Source: Petrolisthes cinctipes (lineage: Eukaryota > Arthropoda > Malacostraca > Decapoda > Porcellanidae). From it: a stretch of 64,000 nucleotides of DNA. The notes beneath the pieces were generated by a model. That model searched no databases, was not told the origin of the DNA, and saw only the letters and a list, made by a program, of their open reading frames with translations. The first letter of the stretch is position 1, and each line of letters starts with the position of its first letter. The stretch lies in assembly GCA_033782935.1 (NCBI GenBank), contig JAWQEG010000360.1:1-64000 (forward strand), given 5' to 3'. This document shows, piece by piece, positions 53,661-64,000 of this stretch. The translations under genes were made by a program, and so were the position numbers.

Positions 53661-54867
53661 TTTAGTCCAAGAAGCGATCTGTACATGCCTACTCAGTGCT
53701 AGAATGTTTTCAAAATATAGGGCCAAAACATGCTGAAAATCGATATTTTAGGTGCCCAAAGTCGATATGTGTATGCATCTTCTGTAACCGTTTATATCTC
53801 AAATTCAGGCTCAAAACACCCGAATATTTAATTTTATTGGGGCCCAGAAGCGATCTGTACCTGCCTACGCAGTAATAGAATATTTTCAAGATTCAGGCCG
53901 AAAACATGCTGAAAATCAATATTTTAGGTGTCGAAAGTCGATATGTACATGCATCTTCAGTACCCGTTTATATCTCAAATTCGGGCTCAAAAAACCCGAA
54001 AATTCGATATTTTTGGGTCCCAGAAGCGATCTGTACACGCCTACTCAGTGTTAGAATATTTTCAAAATACAGCCCAAAAACATGCTGGAAATCGATATTT
54101 TAGGTTCCCAAAGTTAATATGTGCATGCATTTTCTGTACCCGTATCTATCCCATATTCGTGTTCAAAACACTCAAAAATTCGATATTTTTGGGTCCCAGA
54201 AGCTATCTGTATATGCCTACTTCGTGTTAGAGTATTTTCAATATACAGGCCCAAAACATGCTGAAAATCGATATTTTAGGTGCCCAAAGTCGATATGTTC
54301 ATGCATCTTCTGTACCCTTTTATATCTGAAATTCAGGCTCAAAAAACACCCAAATATTCGATTTTATTGGAGCCCAGAAGCGATCTGCACATGCATACTC
54401 AGTGCTAGAATATTTTCAAAATATAGGCCCAATACATGCTGAAAGTCGATATTTTAGGTGTCAAAAGTCGATATGTGTATGCATCTTCAGTACCCGTTTA
54501 TATCTCAAATTCAGGCTCAAAACATCCGAAAATTCGATATTTTTGGGTCCAAGAAGCGATTTGTACATGCCTACTCAGTAATAGAATATTTTCAAAATAT
54601 AGGACCAAAACATGCTGAAAATCGATATTTTAGGTGCCCAATGTCGATATGTGCATGCATCTTCTGTACCCGTTTATATCTAAAATTCAGGATCAAAACA
54701 CCCGAAAATTCGATTTTATTGGGGCCAAGAAGCAATCTGTACATGCCTACTCAGTGACAGAATATTTTCAAAATACAGGCCCAAAACATGCTAAATATCG
54801 ATATATTAGGCGCCCAAAGTCGATATGTGCATACATCTTCTGTACCCGTTTATATCTCAAAATCAGG
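53661..54867 (+). repeat. Spacer satellite between core copies 3 and 4
   Basis: The first ~600 bp continue the 4,975-bp match to 48690-49285. The rest matches the mosaic stretch at 46320-46929 (offset 7,937 bp by 54634), so this spacer joins two sources. Confidence 0.8.
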
Positions 54868-56610
54868 CTCAAAACACCCGAATATTCGATTTTATTGAGG
54901 CCCAGAAGCGATCTGTACATGCCTACTCAGTGACAGAATATTTTCAAAATACAGGCCCAAAACATGCTGAAAATCGATATTTTAAGTGCCCTAAGTCGAT
55001 ATGTGCATGCATCTTCAGTACCCGTTTATATCTCAAATTCGGGGTCAAAAAATCCGAAAATTCGATATTTTTGGGACCCAGAAGCGACCTGTACATGGCT
55101 ACTAAGTGCTAGAATATTTTCAAAATATAGGCCCAAAACATGCTCAAAATCAGTATTTTAGGTGTCCAAAGTCGATATGTGCATGCATCTTCAGTACCCG
55201 TTGATATCTCATATTCAGGCTCAAAACACCCGAAAATTCGATATTTTTTAGTCCAAGAAGCGATCTGTACATGCCTGCTCAGTGCTAGAATGTTTTCAAA
55301 ATATAGGCCCGAAACATGCTGAAAATCGATATTTTAGGTGCCCAAAGTCGATATGTGCATGCATCTTCTGTAACCGTTTATATCTCAAATTCAGGCTCAA
55401 AACACCCGAATATTCGATTTTATTTTGTCCCAGAAGCGATCTGTACATGCCTACTCAGTGACAGAATATTTTTATAATACAGGCCCGAAACATGCTACAA
55501 ATCGATATTTTAGGTGCCCAAAGTCGATATGTGAATGCATCTTCTGTACCCGTTTATATCTCAAATTCAGGCTCAAAACACCCGAATATTCTATTTTATT
55601 TTGTCCCAGAAGCGATCTGTACATGCCTACTCAGTAATAGAATATTTTCAAGATTCAGGCCGAAAACATGCTGAAAATCAATATTTTAGGTACCCGTTTA
55701 TATCTCAAATTCGGGCTCAAAAAAAACGAAAATTCGATATTTTTGGGTCCCAGAAGCGATCTATACATGGGTACTCAGTGCTAGAATGTTTTAAAATTAT
55801 AGGCCCAAAACATGCTGAAAATCGACATATTAGGTGCCCAAAGTCGATATGTGCATGCATCTTCTGTTCCCGTTTATATCTCAAATTCAGGCTCAAAACA
55901 CCCGAATATTCGATTTTATTGGGGCACAGAAGCGATCTGTACATGCCTACTCAGTGACAGAATATTTTCAAAATACAGGCCCGAAACATGCTACAAATCG
56001 ATATTTTAGGTGCCCTAAGTCGATATGTGCATGCATCTTCAGTACCCGTTTATATCTCAAATTCGGGCTCAAAAAACACGAAAATTCGATTTTTTTGGGA
56101 CCCAGAAACGACCTGTACATGGGTACTCATTGCTAGAATATTTTCAAAATATAGGCCCAAAACATGCTCAAAATCAGTATTTTAGGTGTCCAAAGTCGAT
56201 TTGTGCATGCATCTTCAGTACCCGTTGATATCTCATATTCAGGCTCAAAACACCCGAAAATTCAATATTTTTGAGTCCCAGAAGCGATCTGTACATGCCT
56301 ACTCCATTTTAGAATATTTTCATAATACAGGCCAAAAACATGCTAAAATCGATATTATATGTGCCCAAAGTCAATATGTGTATGCATCTTCTGTACCCAT
56401 TTTTTTCCAAAATTCAGGCTCAAAATAAACGAAAATTCGATATTTTTGGGTCCCAGAAGCGATCTGTACATGCCTACTCAGTATCATAGTTTTTTTAAAA
56501 TACAAGTCCAAAAACATGCTGAAAATCTATATTTTAAATGCCCAAAGTCGATTTGTGCATGCATCTTCTGTTCCCGTTTATATCTCAAATTCAGGCTCAA
56601 AACACCCGAA
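54868..56610 (+). repeat. ~1.75-kb core block, copy 4
   Basis: Matches core copy 1 at 7,937 bp. Its third monomer has been replaced by the TTTTATTTTGTCCC / TTTTTATAATAC variant seen at 51256-51500 without changing the register, which suggests conversion or double exchange. It has a 32-bp-deleted monomer near 55691. Confidence 0.82.
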
Positions 56611-59574
56611 TAATTAATTTTATTGGGGCCCAGAAACGATCTGTACCTGCCTACGCAGTAATAGAATATTTTCAAGATTCAGGCCGAAAACATGCTGAAA
56701 ATCAATATTTTAGGTGCCGAAAGTCGATATGTGCATGCATCTTCAGTACCCGTTTATATCTCAAATTCGGGCTCAAAAAACCCGAAAATTCGATATTTAT
56801 GGGTCCCAGAAGCGATCTGTACACGCCTACTCAGTGTTAGAATATTTTCTAAATACAGGCCAAAAACATGCTGGAAATCGATATTTTAGGTTCCCAAAGT
56901 TAATATGTGCATGCATTTTCTGTACCCGTTTCTATCCCATATTCGTATTCAAAACACCCAAAAATTCGATATTTTTGGGTCCCAGAAGCTATCTGTATAT
57001 GCCTACTTCGTGTTAGAGTATTTTCAATATACAGGCCCAAAACATGCTGAAAATCGATATTTTAAGTGCCCAAAGTCAATATGGGTATGCATCTTCAGTA
57101 CCCGTTTATATCTAAAATTCAGGCTTAAAACACCCGAATATTCGATATTTTTGGGTCCCAGAAGCGATCTGTACATGCCACCTCAGTGCTAGAACGTTTT
57201 CAAAATATAGGCCCAAAACATGCTGAAAATCGATATTTTATGTGAACAAAGTCGATATGTGCATGCATCTTCTGTACACGTTTATATCTCAAATTCAGGC
57301 TCAAAACACCCGAATATTCGATTTTATTTTGTCCCAGAAGCGATCTGTACATGCCTACTCAGTGACAGAATATTTTTATAATACAGGCCCAAAACATGCT
57401 GAAAATCGATATTTTAGGTGCCGAAAGTCGATATGTGCATGCATCTTCAGTACCCGTTTATAACTAAAATTCGGGCTCAAAAAACCTGAAAAAATTTGAT
57501 ATTTTTGGGTCCCAGAAGCTATCTGTATATGCCTACTTCGTGTTAGAGTATTTTTAATATACAGGCCCAAAACATGCTGAAAATCGATATTTTAGGTGCC
57601 CAAAGTCAATATGTGTATGCATCTTCTGTACCCATTTTTTTCCCAGATTCAGGCTCAAAACACACGAAAATTCGATATTTTTGGGTCCCAGAAGCAATCT
57701 GTACAAGCCTACTCAGTAACATAAAATTTTCAAAATACAAGTCTAAAAACATGCTGAAAATCTATATTTTAAATGCCCAAAGTCGATATGTGCATGCATC
57801 TTCTGTACCCGTTTATATCTCAAATTCAGGCTCAAAACACCCGAAAATTCGATATTTTTGGGTCCCAGAAGGGATCTGTACATGCCTACTCCGTGTTAGA
57901 GTATTATCAAAATACAGGCCCATGCATGCTGAAAATCGATATTTTTGGTGCCCAAAGTCAATATGTGCATGCATCTTCTGTACCCGTTTATATCTCAAAT
58001 TCAGGCTCAAAACACCCGAAAATTCGTTATTTTAGGTTCCCAGAAGCTATCTGTACATGCCTACTCCGTGTTAGAGTATTTTCAAAATACAGGCCCAAAA
58101 CATGCTAAAAATCGATATTTTAAGTGCCCAAAGTCAATATGTGCATGCTTATTCTGTACCCGTTTTTATCTCAAGTTCAGGCTCAAAACACCCGAAAATT
58201 CGATATTTTTGGTTCCAAGAAGCGATCTGTACATGCTTCCTCCGTATTAGAGTATTTTCAAAATACAGGCCCAAAACATGCTGAAAATTGATATTTTAGG
58301 TGTCCTAAGTCGATATGTGCATGCATCTTCAGTACCCGTTTATATCTCAAATTTAGGCTCAAAACACCTGAAAATTCGATATTTTTGCTTCCCAGAAGCG
58401 ATCTGTACATGCCTACTCAGAAATAGAATGTTTTCAAAATATAGGCTCAGAGCATGCTAATAATCGATATTTTAGGAGTCCAAAGTTCATATGTGCATGC
58501 ATCTTCTGTACCCGTTTATATCTCAAATTCAGGCTCAAAACACCCGAAAATTCGATATTTTTGGGTTCCAGAAGCGATCTGTACATGCCTACTCCGTGTT
58601 AGAGTATTTTCATAATACAGGCCCAAAACATGCTAAAATCGATATTTTTGGTGCCTAAATTCAATATGTGTATATATATATCTTCATTACCCGTTTATAT
58701 CTCAAATTCAGGCTCAAAACACCCGAAAGTTCGATATTTGTGGGTCCAAAAAGCGATCTGTACATGCCTACTCAGTAATAGAATATTTTCATAATATAAG
58801 CCGAAAACATGCTGAAAATCGATATTTTATGAGCCCAAAGTCGATATATGCATGCATCTTCTGTACCCGTTTATATCTCAAATTCAGGCTCAAAATACCT
58901 GAAAATTCGATATTTTTGGGTTCCAGAAGGGATCTTTACATGCCTACTCAATGTCAGAATATTTTCAAAATACAAACAGAAAAACAAGTTGAAAATCGAT
59001 ATTTTACGTGCCCAAGTCAATATGTGCATGCATCTTCCGTACCCATTTACATCCAAAATACAATCTCAAAACACCATAAATTCGATTTTATTTTGGCCCA
59101 GAAGCGATCGGTACATGCCTACCCAGTGCTAGATTATTTTTCAATATATAAGCACAAAACATGCTGAAAATCGATATTTTAGGTGCCCAAAGTCGATATG
59201 TGTATGCATCTTCAGTACCCGTTTATATCTCAAATTCAGGCTTAAAACACCCGAAAAAATTCGATATTTTTGGGTCCCAGAAGCGATTTGTACATGCCTA
59301 CTCAGTGCTAGAATGTTTTCAAAATATAGGCCCAAAACATGCTGAAAATCGATATTTTAGGTGCCCAAAGTCGATATGTGCATGCATCTTCTGTACCCGT
59401 TTATATCTCAAATTCAGGCTAAAAACACCCGATTATTCGATTTTTTTTTGGCCCAGAAGCGATCTGTACCTGCCTACGCAGTAATAAAATATTTTCCAGA
59501 TTCAGGCCGAAAACATGCTGAAAATCGATATATTAAGTGCCCAAAGTCGATATGTGCATTCATCTTCTGTACCC
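56611..59574 (+). repeat. Most diverged satellite stretch
   Basis: About 17 monomers with many private changes and small indels and no clear long period. Examples are CCCATGCATGCTG near 57920, a TATATATATAT run at 58671-58681, and a monomer with CATTTACATCCAAAATACAA near 59043. The 176-bp spacing is retained. Confidence 0.85.
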
Positions 59575-61511
59575 GTTTATATCTCAAATTCAGGCTCAAA
59601 ACACCCGAATATTCGATTTTATTGGGGCCCAGAAACGATCTGTAGATGCCTACTCAGTGACAGAATTTTTTTTCAAAATACAGGTCAAAAACATGCTGGA
59701 AATCGATATTTTAGGTTCCCAAAGTTAATATGTGCATGCATTTTCTGTACCTGTTTTTATCCCATATTCGTGTTCAAAACACCCAAAAATTCGATATTTT
59801 CGGGTCCCAGAAGCTATCTGTATATACCTAATCCGTGCTAAAGTATTTTCAATATACAGGCCCAAAACATGCTGAAAATCGATATTTCAGGTGCCCAAAG
59901 TTAATATGTGTATGCATCTTCTGTACCCGTTTTTATCCCAAATTCAGACTCAAAACACACGAAAATTTGATATTTTTGGGTCCCAGAAGCGATCTGTACA
60001 TGCCTACTCAGTGCTCTAATATTTTCAAAATATAGTCCCAAAACATGCTGAAAATCGATATTTTATGTGCCCAAAGTTGATATGTGCATGTATCTTCTGT
60101 ACCCGTTTATATCTCAAATTCAGGATCAAAACACCCGAAAATTCGATATTTAAGGGTCCCATAAGCGATCTGTACATACCTACTCAATGTTAGAATTTTT
60201 TGAAAATACAGGCACAAAAACAAGTTGAAAATCGATATTTTAGGTGCCCAAAATCGATATGTGCATGCATCTTCAGTACCCGGTTATATCTCAATTTCAG
60301 GCTCAAAACACCCAAAATCTCGTTTTTTGGGGGTCCCAGAAGGGATTTGTACATGCCTACTCCGTGTTAGAGTATTTTCAAAATACAGGCATATAACATG
60401 CTGAAAATCGATATTTTAGGTGCAAAAGTCAATATGTGCATGCATCTTCTGTACCCGTTTATATCTCAAATTTAGGCTGAAAACACCCGAAAATTCGATA
60501 TTTTTCGGTCGCAGACGCGATTTGTACATGCCTACTCAGTGCTAGAATGTTTTCATGATACAGACCCAACATGCTCAAAATCGATATTTTAGGTGCAAAA
60601 AGTCGATATGTTCATGGATCTTCTGTACCCGTTTATATCTCAAATTCAGGCTCAAAACACCCGAAAAATTCCATTTTATTAGGGCCCAAAACAGAACTGT
60701 ACATGCCTACTCAGTGACAGAATATTTTCAAAATACAGACCCAAAACATGCTGAAAATCGATATTTTAGGTGCCCAAAGTCAGTATGTGCATGCATCTTC
60801 TGTACCCGTTTATATCTCAAATTCAGGGTCAAAACACCCGAAAATTCGATATTTTTCGATCTCAGAAGCGATCTGTACATGCCTACTCAGTGCTAGAATA
60901 ATTTCAAAATATAAGCCCAAAACATGCTAAAAATCGATATATTATGTGCCCAAAGTCGATATGTGCATGCATCTTCTGTACCCGTTTATATCTCAAATTC
61001 AGGCTCAAAAAACCCGAATATTCGATTTTATTGGGGCCCAGAAGCGAACTGTACATGCCTACTCAGTGACAAAACATTTTCAAAATACAGGTCCAAAACA
61101 TACTGAAAATCGATATTTTAGGTGCACAAAGTCGATATGTACATGCATCTTCAGTACCCGTTTATATCTCAAATTCAGGCTCAAAACACCCGAAAATTCG
61201 ATATTTTTGGGTCCCAGAAGCGATCTGTACATGCCTACGCAGTAATAGAATATTTTCAAAATACAGTTCAAAACATGCAGAAAATCGATATTTTAAGTGC
61301 CCGAAGTCGATATGTGCATGCATCTTCTGTACCCGTTTATATCTCAAATTCAGGCTCAAAACCTCCGAATATTCGATTTTATTTTGTCCCAGAAGCGATC
61401 TGTACATGCCTACTCAAAAATAAAACATTTTTTAAGATTCAGGTCGAAAACATGCTGAAAATCGATATTTTAGGTGCCTAAAGTCGATATGTGCAGGCAT
61501 CTCCTGTACCC
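59575..61511 (+). repeat. 1,937-bp tandem duplication, copy 1 (11 monomers)
   Basis: All distinctive variants (GACAGAATTTTTTTTC near 59656, AATCTCGTTTTTTGGGGGTC near 60316, ACCCAACATGCTC near 60565, CAAAACAGAACTG near 60688) recur 1,937 bp later. Edges are uncertain by about 60 bases because the neighbouring monomers are similar. Confidence 0.88.
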
Positions 61512-63448
61512 GTTTATATCTCAAATTCAGGCTCAAAACACCCGAATATTCGATTTTATTGGGGCCCAGAAACGATCTGTAGATGCCTACTCAGTGACAG
61601 AATTTTTTTTCAAAATACAGGTCAAAAACATGCTGGAAATCGATATTTTAGGTTCCCAAAGTTAATATGTGCATGCATTTTCTGTACCTGTTTTTATCCC
61701 ATATTCGTGTTCAAAACACCCAAAAATTCGATATTTTCGGGTCCCAGAAGCTATCTGTATATACCTAATCCGTGCTAAAGTATTTTCAATATACAGGCCC
61801 AAAACATGCTGAAAATCGATATTTCAGGTGCCCAAAGTTAATATGTGTATGCATCTTCTGTACCCGTTTTTATCCCAAATTCAGACTCAAAACACACGAA
61901 AATTTGATATTTTTGGGTCCCAGAAGCGATCTGTACATGCCTACTCAGTGCTCAAATATTTTCAAAATATAGTCCCAAAACATGCTGAAAATCGATATTT
62001 TATGAGCCCAAAGTTGATATGTGCATGTATCTTCTGTACCCGTTTATATCTCAAATTCAGGATCAAAACACCCGAAAATTCGATATTTAAGGGTCCCATA
62101 AGCGATCTGTACATACCTACTCAATGTTAGAATTTTTTGAAAATACAGGCACAAAAACAAGTTGAAAATCGATATTTTAGGTGCCCAAAATCGATATGTG
62201 CATGCATCTTCAGTACCCGGTTATATCTCAATTTCAGGCTCAAAACACCCAAAATCTCGTTTTTTGGGGGTCCCAGAAGGGATTTGTACATGCCTACTCC
62301 GTGTTAGAGTATTTTCAAAATACAGGCATATAACATGCTGAAAATCGATATTTTAGGTGCAAAAGTCAATATGTGCATGCATCTTCTGTACCCGTTTATA
62401 TATCAAATTTAGGCTGAAAACACCCGAAAATTCGATATTTTTCGGTCGCAGACGCGATTTGTACATGCCTACTCAGTGCTAGAATGTTTTCATGATACAG
62501 ACCCAACATGCTCAAAATCGATATTTTAGGTGCAAAAAGTCGATATGTTCATGGATCTTCTGTACCCGTTTATATCTCAAATTCAGGCTCAAAACACCCG
62601 AAAAATTCCATTTTATTAGGGCCCAAAACAGAACTGTACATGATTACTCAGTGACAGAATATTTTCAAAATACAGACCCAAAACATGCTGAAAATCGATA
62701 TTTTAGGTGCCCAAAGTCAGTATGTGCATGCATCTTCTGTACCCGTTTATATCTCAAATTCAGGGTCAAAACACCCGAAAATTCGATATTTTTCGGTCCC
62801 AGAAGCGATCTGTACATGCCTACTCAGTGCTAGAATAATTTCAAAATATAAGCCCAAAACATGCTAAAAATCGATATATTATGTGCCCAAAGTCGATATG
62901 TGCATGCATCTTCTGTACCCGTTTATATCTCAAATTCAGGCTCAAAACACCCGAATATTCGATTTTATTGGGGCCCAGAAGCGAACTGTACATGCCTACT
63001 CAGTGACAAAACATTTTCAAAATACAGGTCCAAAACATACTGAAAATCGATATTTTAGGTGCACAAAGTCGATATGTACATGCATCTTCAGTACCCGTTT
63101 ATATCTCAAATTCAGGCTCAAAACACCCGAAAATTCGATATTTTTGGGTCCCAGAAGCGATCTGTACATGCCTACGCAGTAATAGAATATTTTCAAAATA
63201 CAGTTCAAAACATGCAGAAAATCGATATTTTAAGTGCCCGAAGTCGATATGTGCATGCATCTTCTGTACCCGTTTATATCTCAAATTCAGGCTCAAAACC
63301 TCCGAATATTCGATTTTATTTTGTCCCAGAAGCGATCTGTACATGCCTACTCAAAAATAAAACATTTTTTAAGATTCAGGTCGAAAACATGCTGAAAATC
63401 GATATTTTAGGTGCCTAAAGTCGATATGTGCAGGCATCTCCTGTACCC
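61512..63448 (+). repeat. 1,937-bp tandem duplication, copy 2
   Basis: Near-identical to copy 1. Differences seen include CATGATTACTC (62639) for CATGCCTACTC, and TTTTCGGTCCCAG (62790) for TTTTCGATCTCAG. A third start of part of the unit appears from about 63540. Confidence 0.88.
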
Positions 63449-64000
63449 GTTTATATATCAAATTCAGGCTCGAAACACCCGAATATTCGATTTTATTTTA
63501 GCCCAGAAGCGATCTGTACATGCCTACTCAGTGCTAGAATAATTTCAAAATACAGACCCAAAACATGCTGAAAATCGATATTTTAGGTGCCCAAAGTCGG
63601 TATGTGCATGCATCTTCTTTACCCGTTTATATCTCAAATTCAGGGTCAAAACACCCGAAAATTCGATATTTTTCGGTCCCAGAAGCGAGCTGTACATGCA
63701 TAGTCAATGCTAGAATATTTTCAAAATATAGGCCTAAAACATGCTGAAAATCGATATTTTAGGTGCCAAAAGTCGATATGTGTATGCATCTTCAGTACCC
63801 GTTTATATCTCAAATTCCTGCTCAAAACACCCGAAAATTCGATATTTTTGGGTCCCAGAAGCGATCTGTACATGCCTACTCCTTGCTAGAATGTTTTCAA
63901 GATATAGACCCAACATGCTCAAAATCGATATTTTAGGTGCAAAAAGTCTATATGTGAATGCATCTTCTCTACCCATTTATATCTCAAATTCAGGCTCAAA
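63449..64000 (+). repeat. Satellite at the right window edge
   Basis: Three monomers. The one near 63550-63690 (CAGGGTCAAAACACCC, TTTTTCGGTCCC) resembles 62685-62800. The last ~130 bp (CCTTGCTAGAATG, ATGCTCAAAATCG, GTGCAAAAAGTC) resembles 1370-1440 and 4340-4410. The array continues beyond the window. Confidence 0.9.

Larger units (their letters stand above)
1..64000 (+). repeat. Satellite array of ~176-bp monomers spanning the whole window
   Basis: The same unit recurs head to tail from the first to the last base, broken only by two transposon copies. Recognisable landmarks in each unit, in order, are ATCGATATTTTAGGTGCCC, GTCGATATGTGCATGCATC, TGTACCCGTTTATATC, AAATTCAGGCTCAAAACACC, TTCGATATTTTTGGG (or TTCGATTTTATT), CCCAGAAGCGATCTGTACATG, and ATTTTCAAAATACAGGCCC. 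The usual spacing is 175-176 bp, giving roughly 350 monomers. The length is not a multiple of three, so any frame shifts at each unit and ends quickly. Monomer length close to one nucleosome repeat is typical of centromeric and pericentromeric satellites. That location is an inference, not seen directly. Confidence 0.98.

Noticed and set aside
59789..59805. CENP-B-box-like match (TTCG-N4-x-N2-CGGG) at 59789-59805 and 61726-61742
   Set aside because: It agrees at 8 of 9 core positions (T where A is needed), and ordinary monomers agree at 7 of 9. A rough chance estimate gives about 0.4 matches of 7/9 per monomer on both strands, so the weak form is expected by chance. The stronger form is one private variant copied by the 1,937-bp duplication.
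1..64000. Hundreds of open frames of 60-184 codons on both strands with similar protein sequences
   Set aside because: They are the satellite read in different frames: each begins and ends at the same monomer landmarks and recurs every 176 bp or HOR unit. Because 176 is not a multiple of three, frames shift at each unit. The longest (for example 4748-5302, 11975-12490, 17521-18030, 48249-48761) arise where indels or the transposon edge skip a stop. There is no start context, codon bias or domain to support a gene.
1..64000. A CRISPR-like or other prokaryotic repeat array
   Set aside because: The units are contiguous ~176-bp tandem repeats with no unique spacers, no cas-like genes and no leader. 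The structure is that of eukaryotic satellite DNA.

Overview
This window is non-coding eukaryotic satellite DNA from end to end. About 61.6 kb is a head-to-tail array, all in one orientation, of roughly 350 monomers of about 176 bp (range about 140-177 bp, roughly 60% A+T in the consensus). The only other sequence is two copies of a 1,184-bp DNA-transposon-like element with long terminal inverted repeats (5195-6378 and 12422-13605). I see no credible protein-coding gene, rRNA, tRNA, CRISPR array or bacterial-style operon. All longer open frames are the same satellite read in shifting frames. Nucleosome-sized monomers, higher-order repeats and a Tc1/mariner-like miniature transposon point to a multicellular eukaryote (animal or plant) and to centromeric, pericentromeric or other constitutive heterochromatin. 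I cannot name the species. Both ends of the window lie inside the array, so its flanks are not visible.

The array is organised on several nested scales. (1) The 176-bp monomer is itself an old dimer of two related half-units of about 87 and 89 bp. (2) Monomers fall into two broad types by the sequence in the middle: type A (TTCGATATTTTTGGGTCCC-like) and type B (TTCGATTTTATT followed by TTGGCCC or GGGGCCC). (3) In the central part they form a six-monomer higher-order repeat (HOR) of about 1,053 bp in the order A-B-B-A-B-B. (4) These six-mers are packed into larger units: 7,025 bp (about 40 monomers) at roughly 17.0-33.5 kb and 3,507 bp (20 monomers) at roughly 33.8-44.8 kb.

Region by region: 1-5190 holds two diverged copies of a ~2.6-kb HOR. 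5195-6378 is transposon copy 1. 6383-12417 is satellite with a nearly perfect 1,215-bp tandem duplication (about 8265-10694) and a 687-bp tandem duplication (about 10880-12253). 12422-13605 is transposon copy 2, with the same flanks as copy 1 at a 7,227-bp offset. 13610-16989 is mosaic satellite. 16990-33470 is the 7,025-bp super-repeat (two full copies and a partial). 33829-44800 is the 3,507-bp HOR (two full copies, one shortened by 702 bp, one partial). 44800-46930 is mosaic. 46930-56610 carries four ~1.75-kb core blocks. 56610-59574 is the most diverged part. 59575-63448 is a 1,937-bp tandem duplication, followed by a partial copy to the end.

No genes act together here. What the window records is array evolution: monomer dimerisation, unequal exchange in monomer register, short deletions between microhomologies that were later amplified, a transposon insertion carried along by segmental duplication, and loss of CpG sites consistent with cytosine methylation. 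Block edges are by-eye estimates, usually good to a few tens of bases; transposon ends and the listed junctions are exact.
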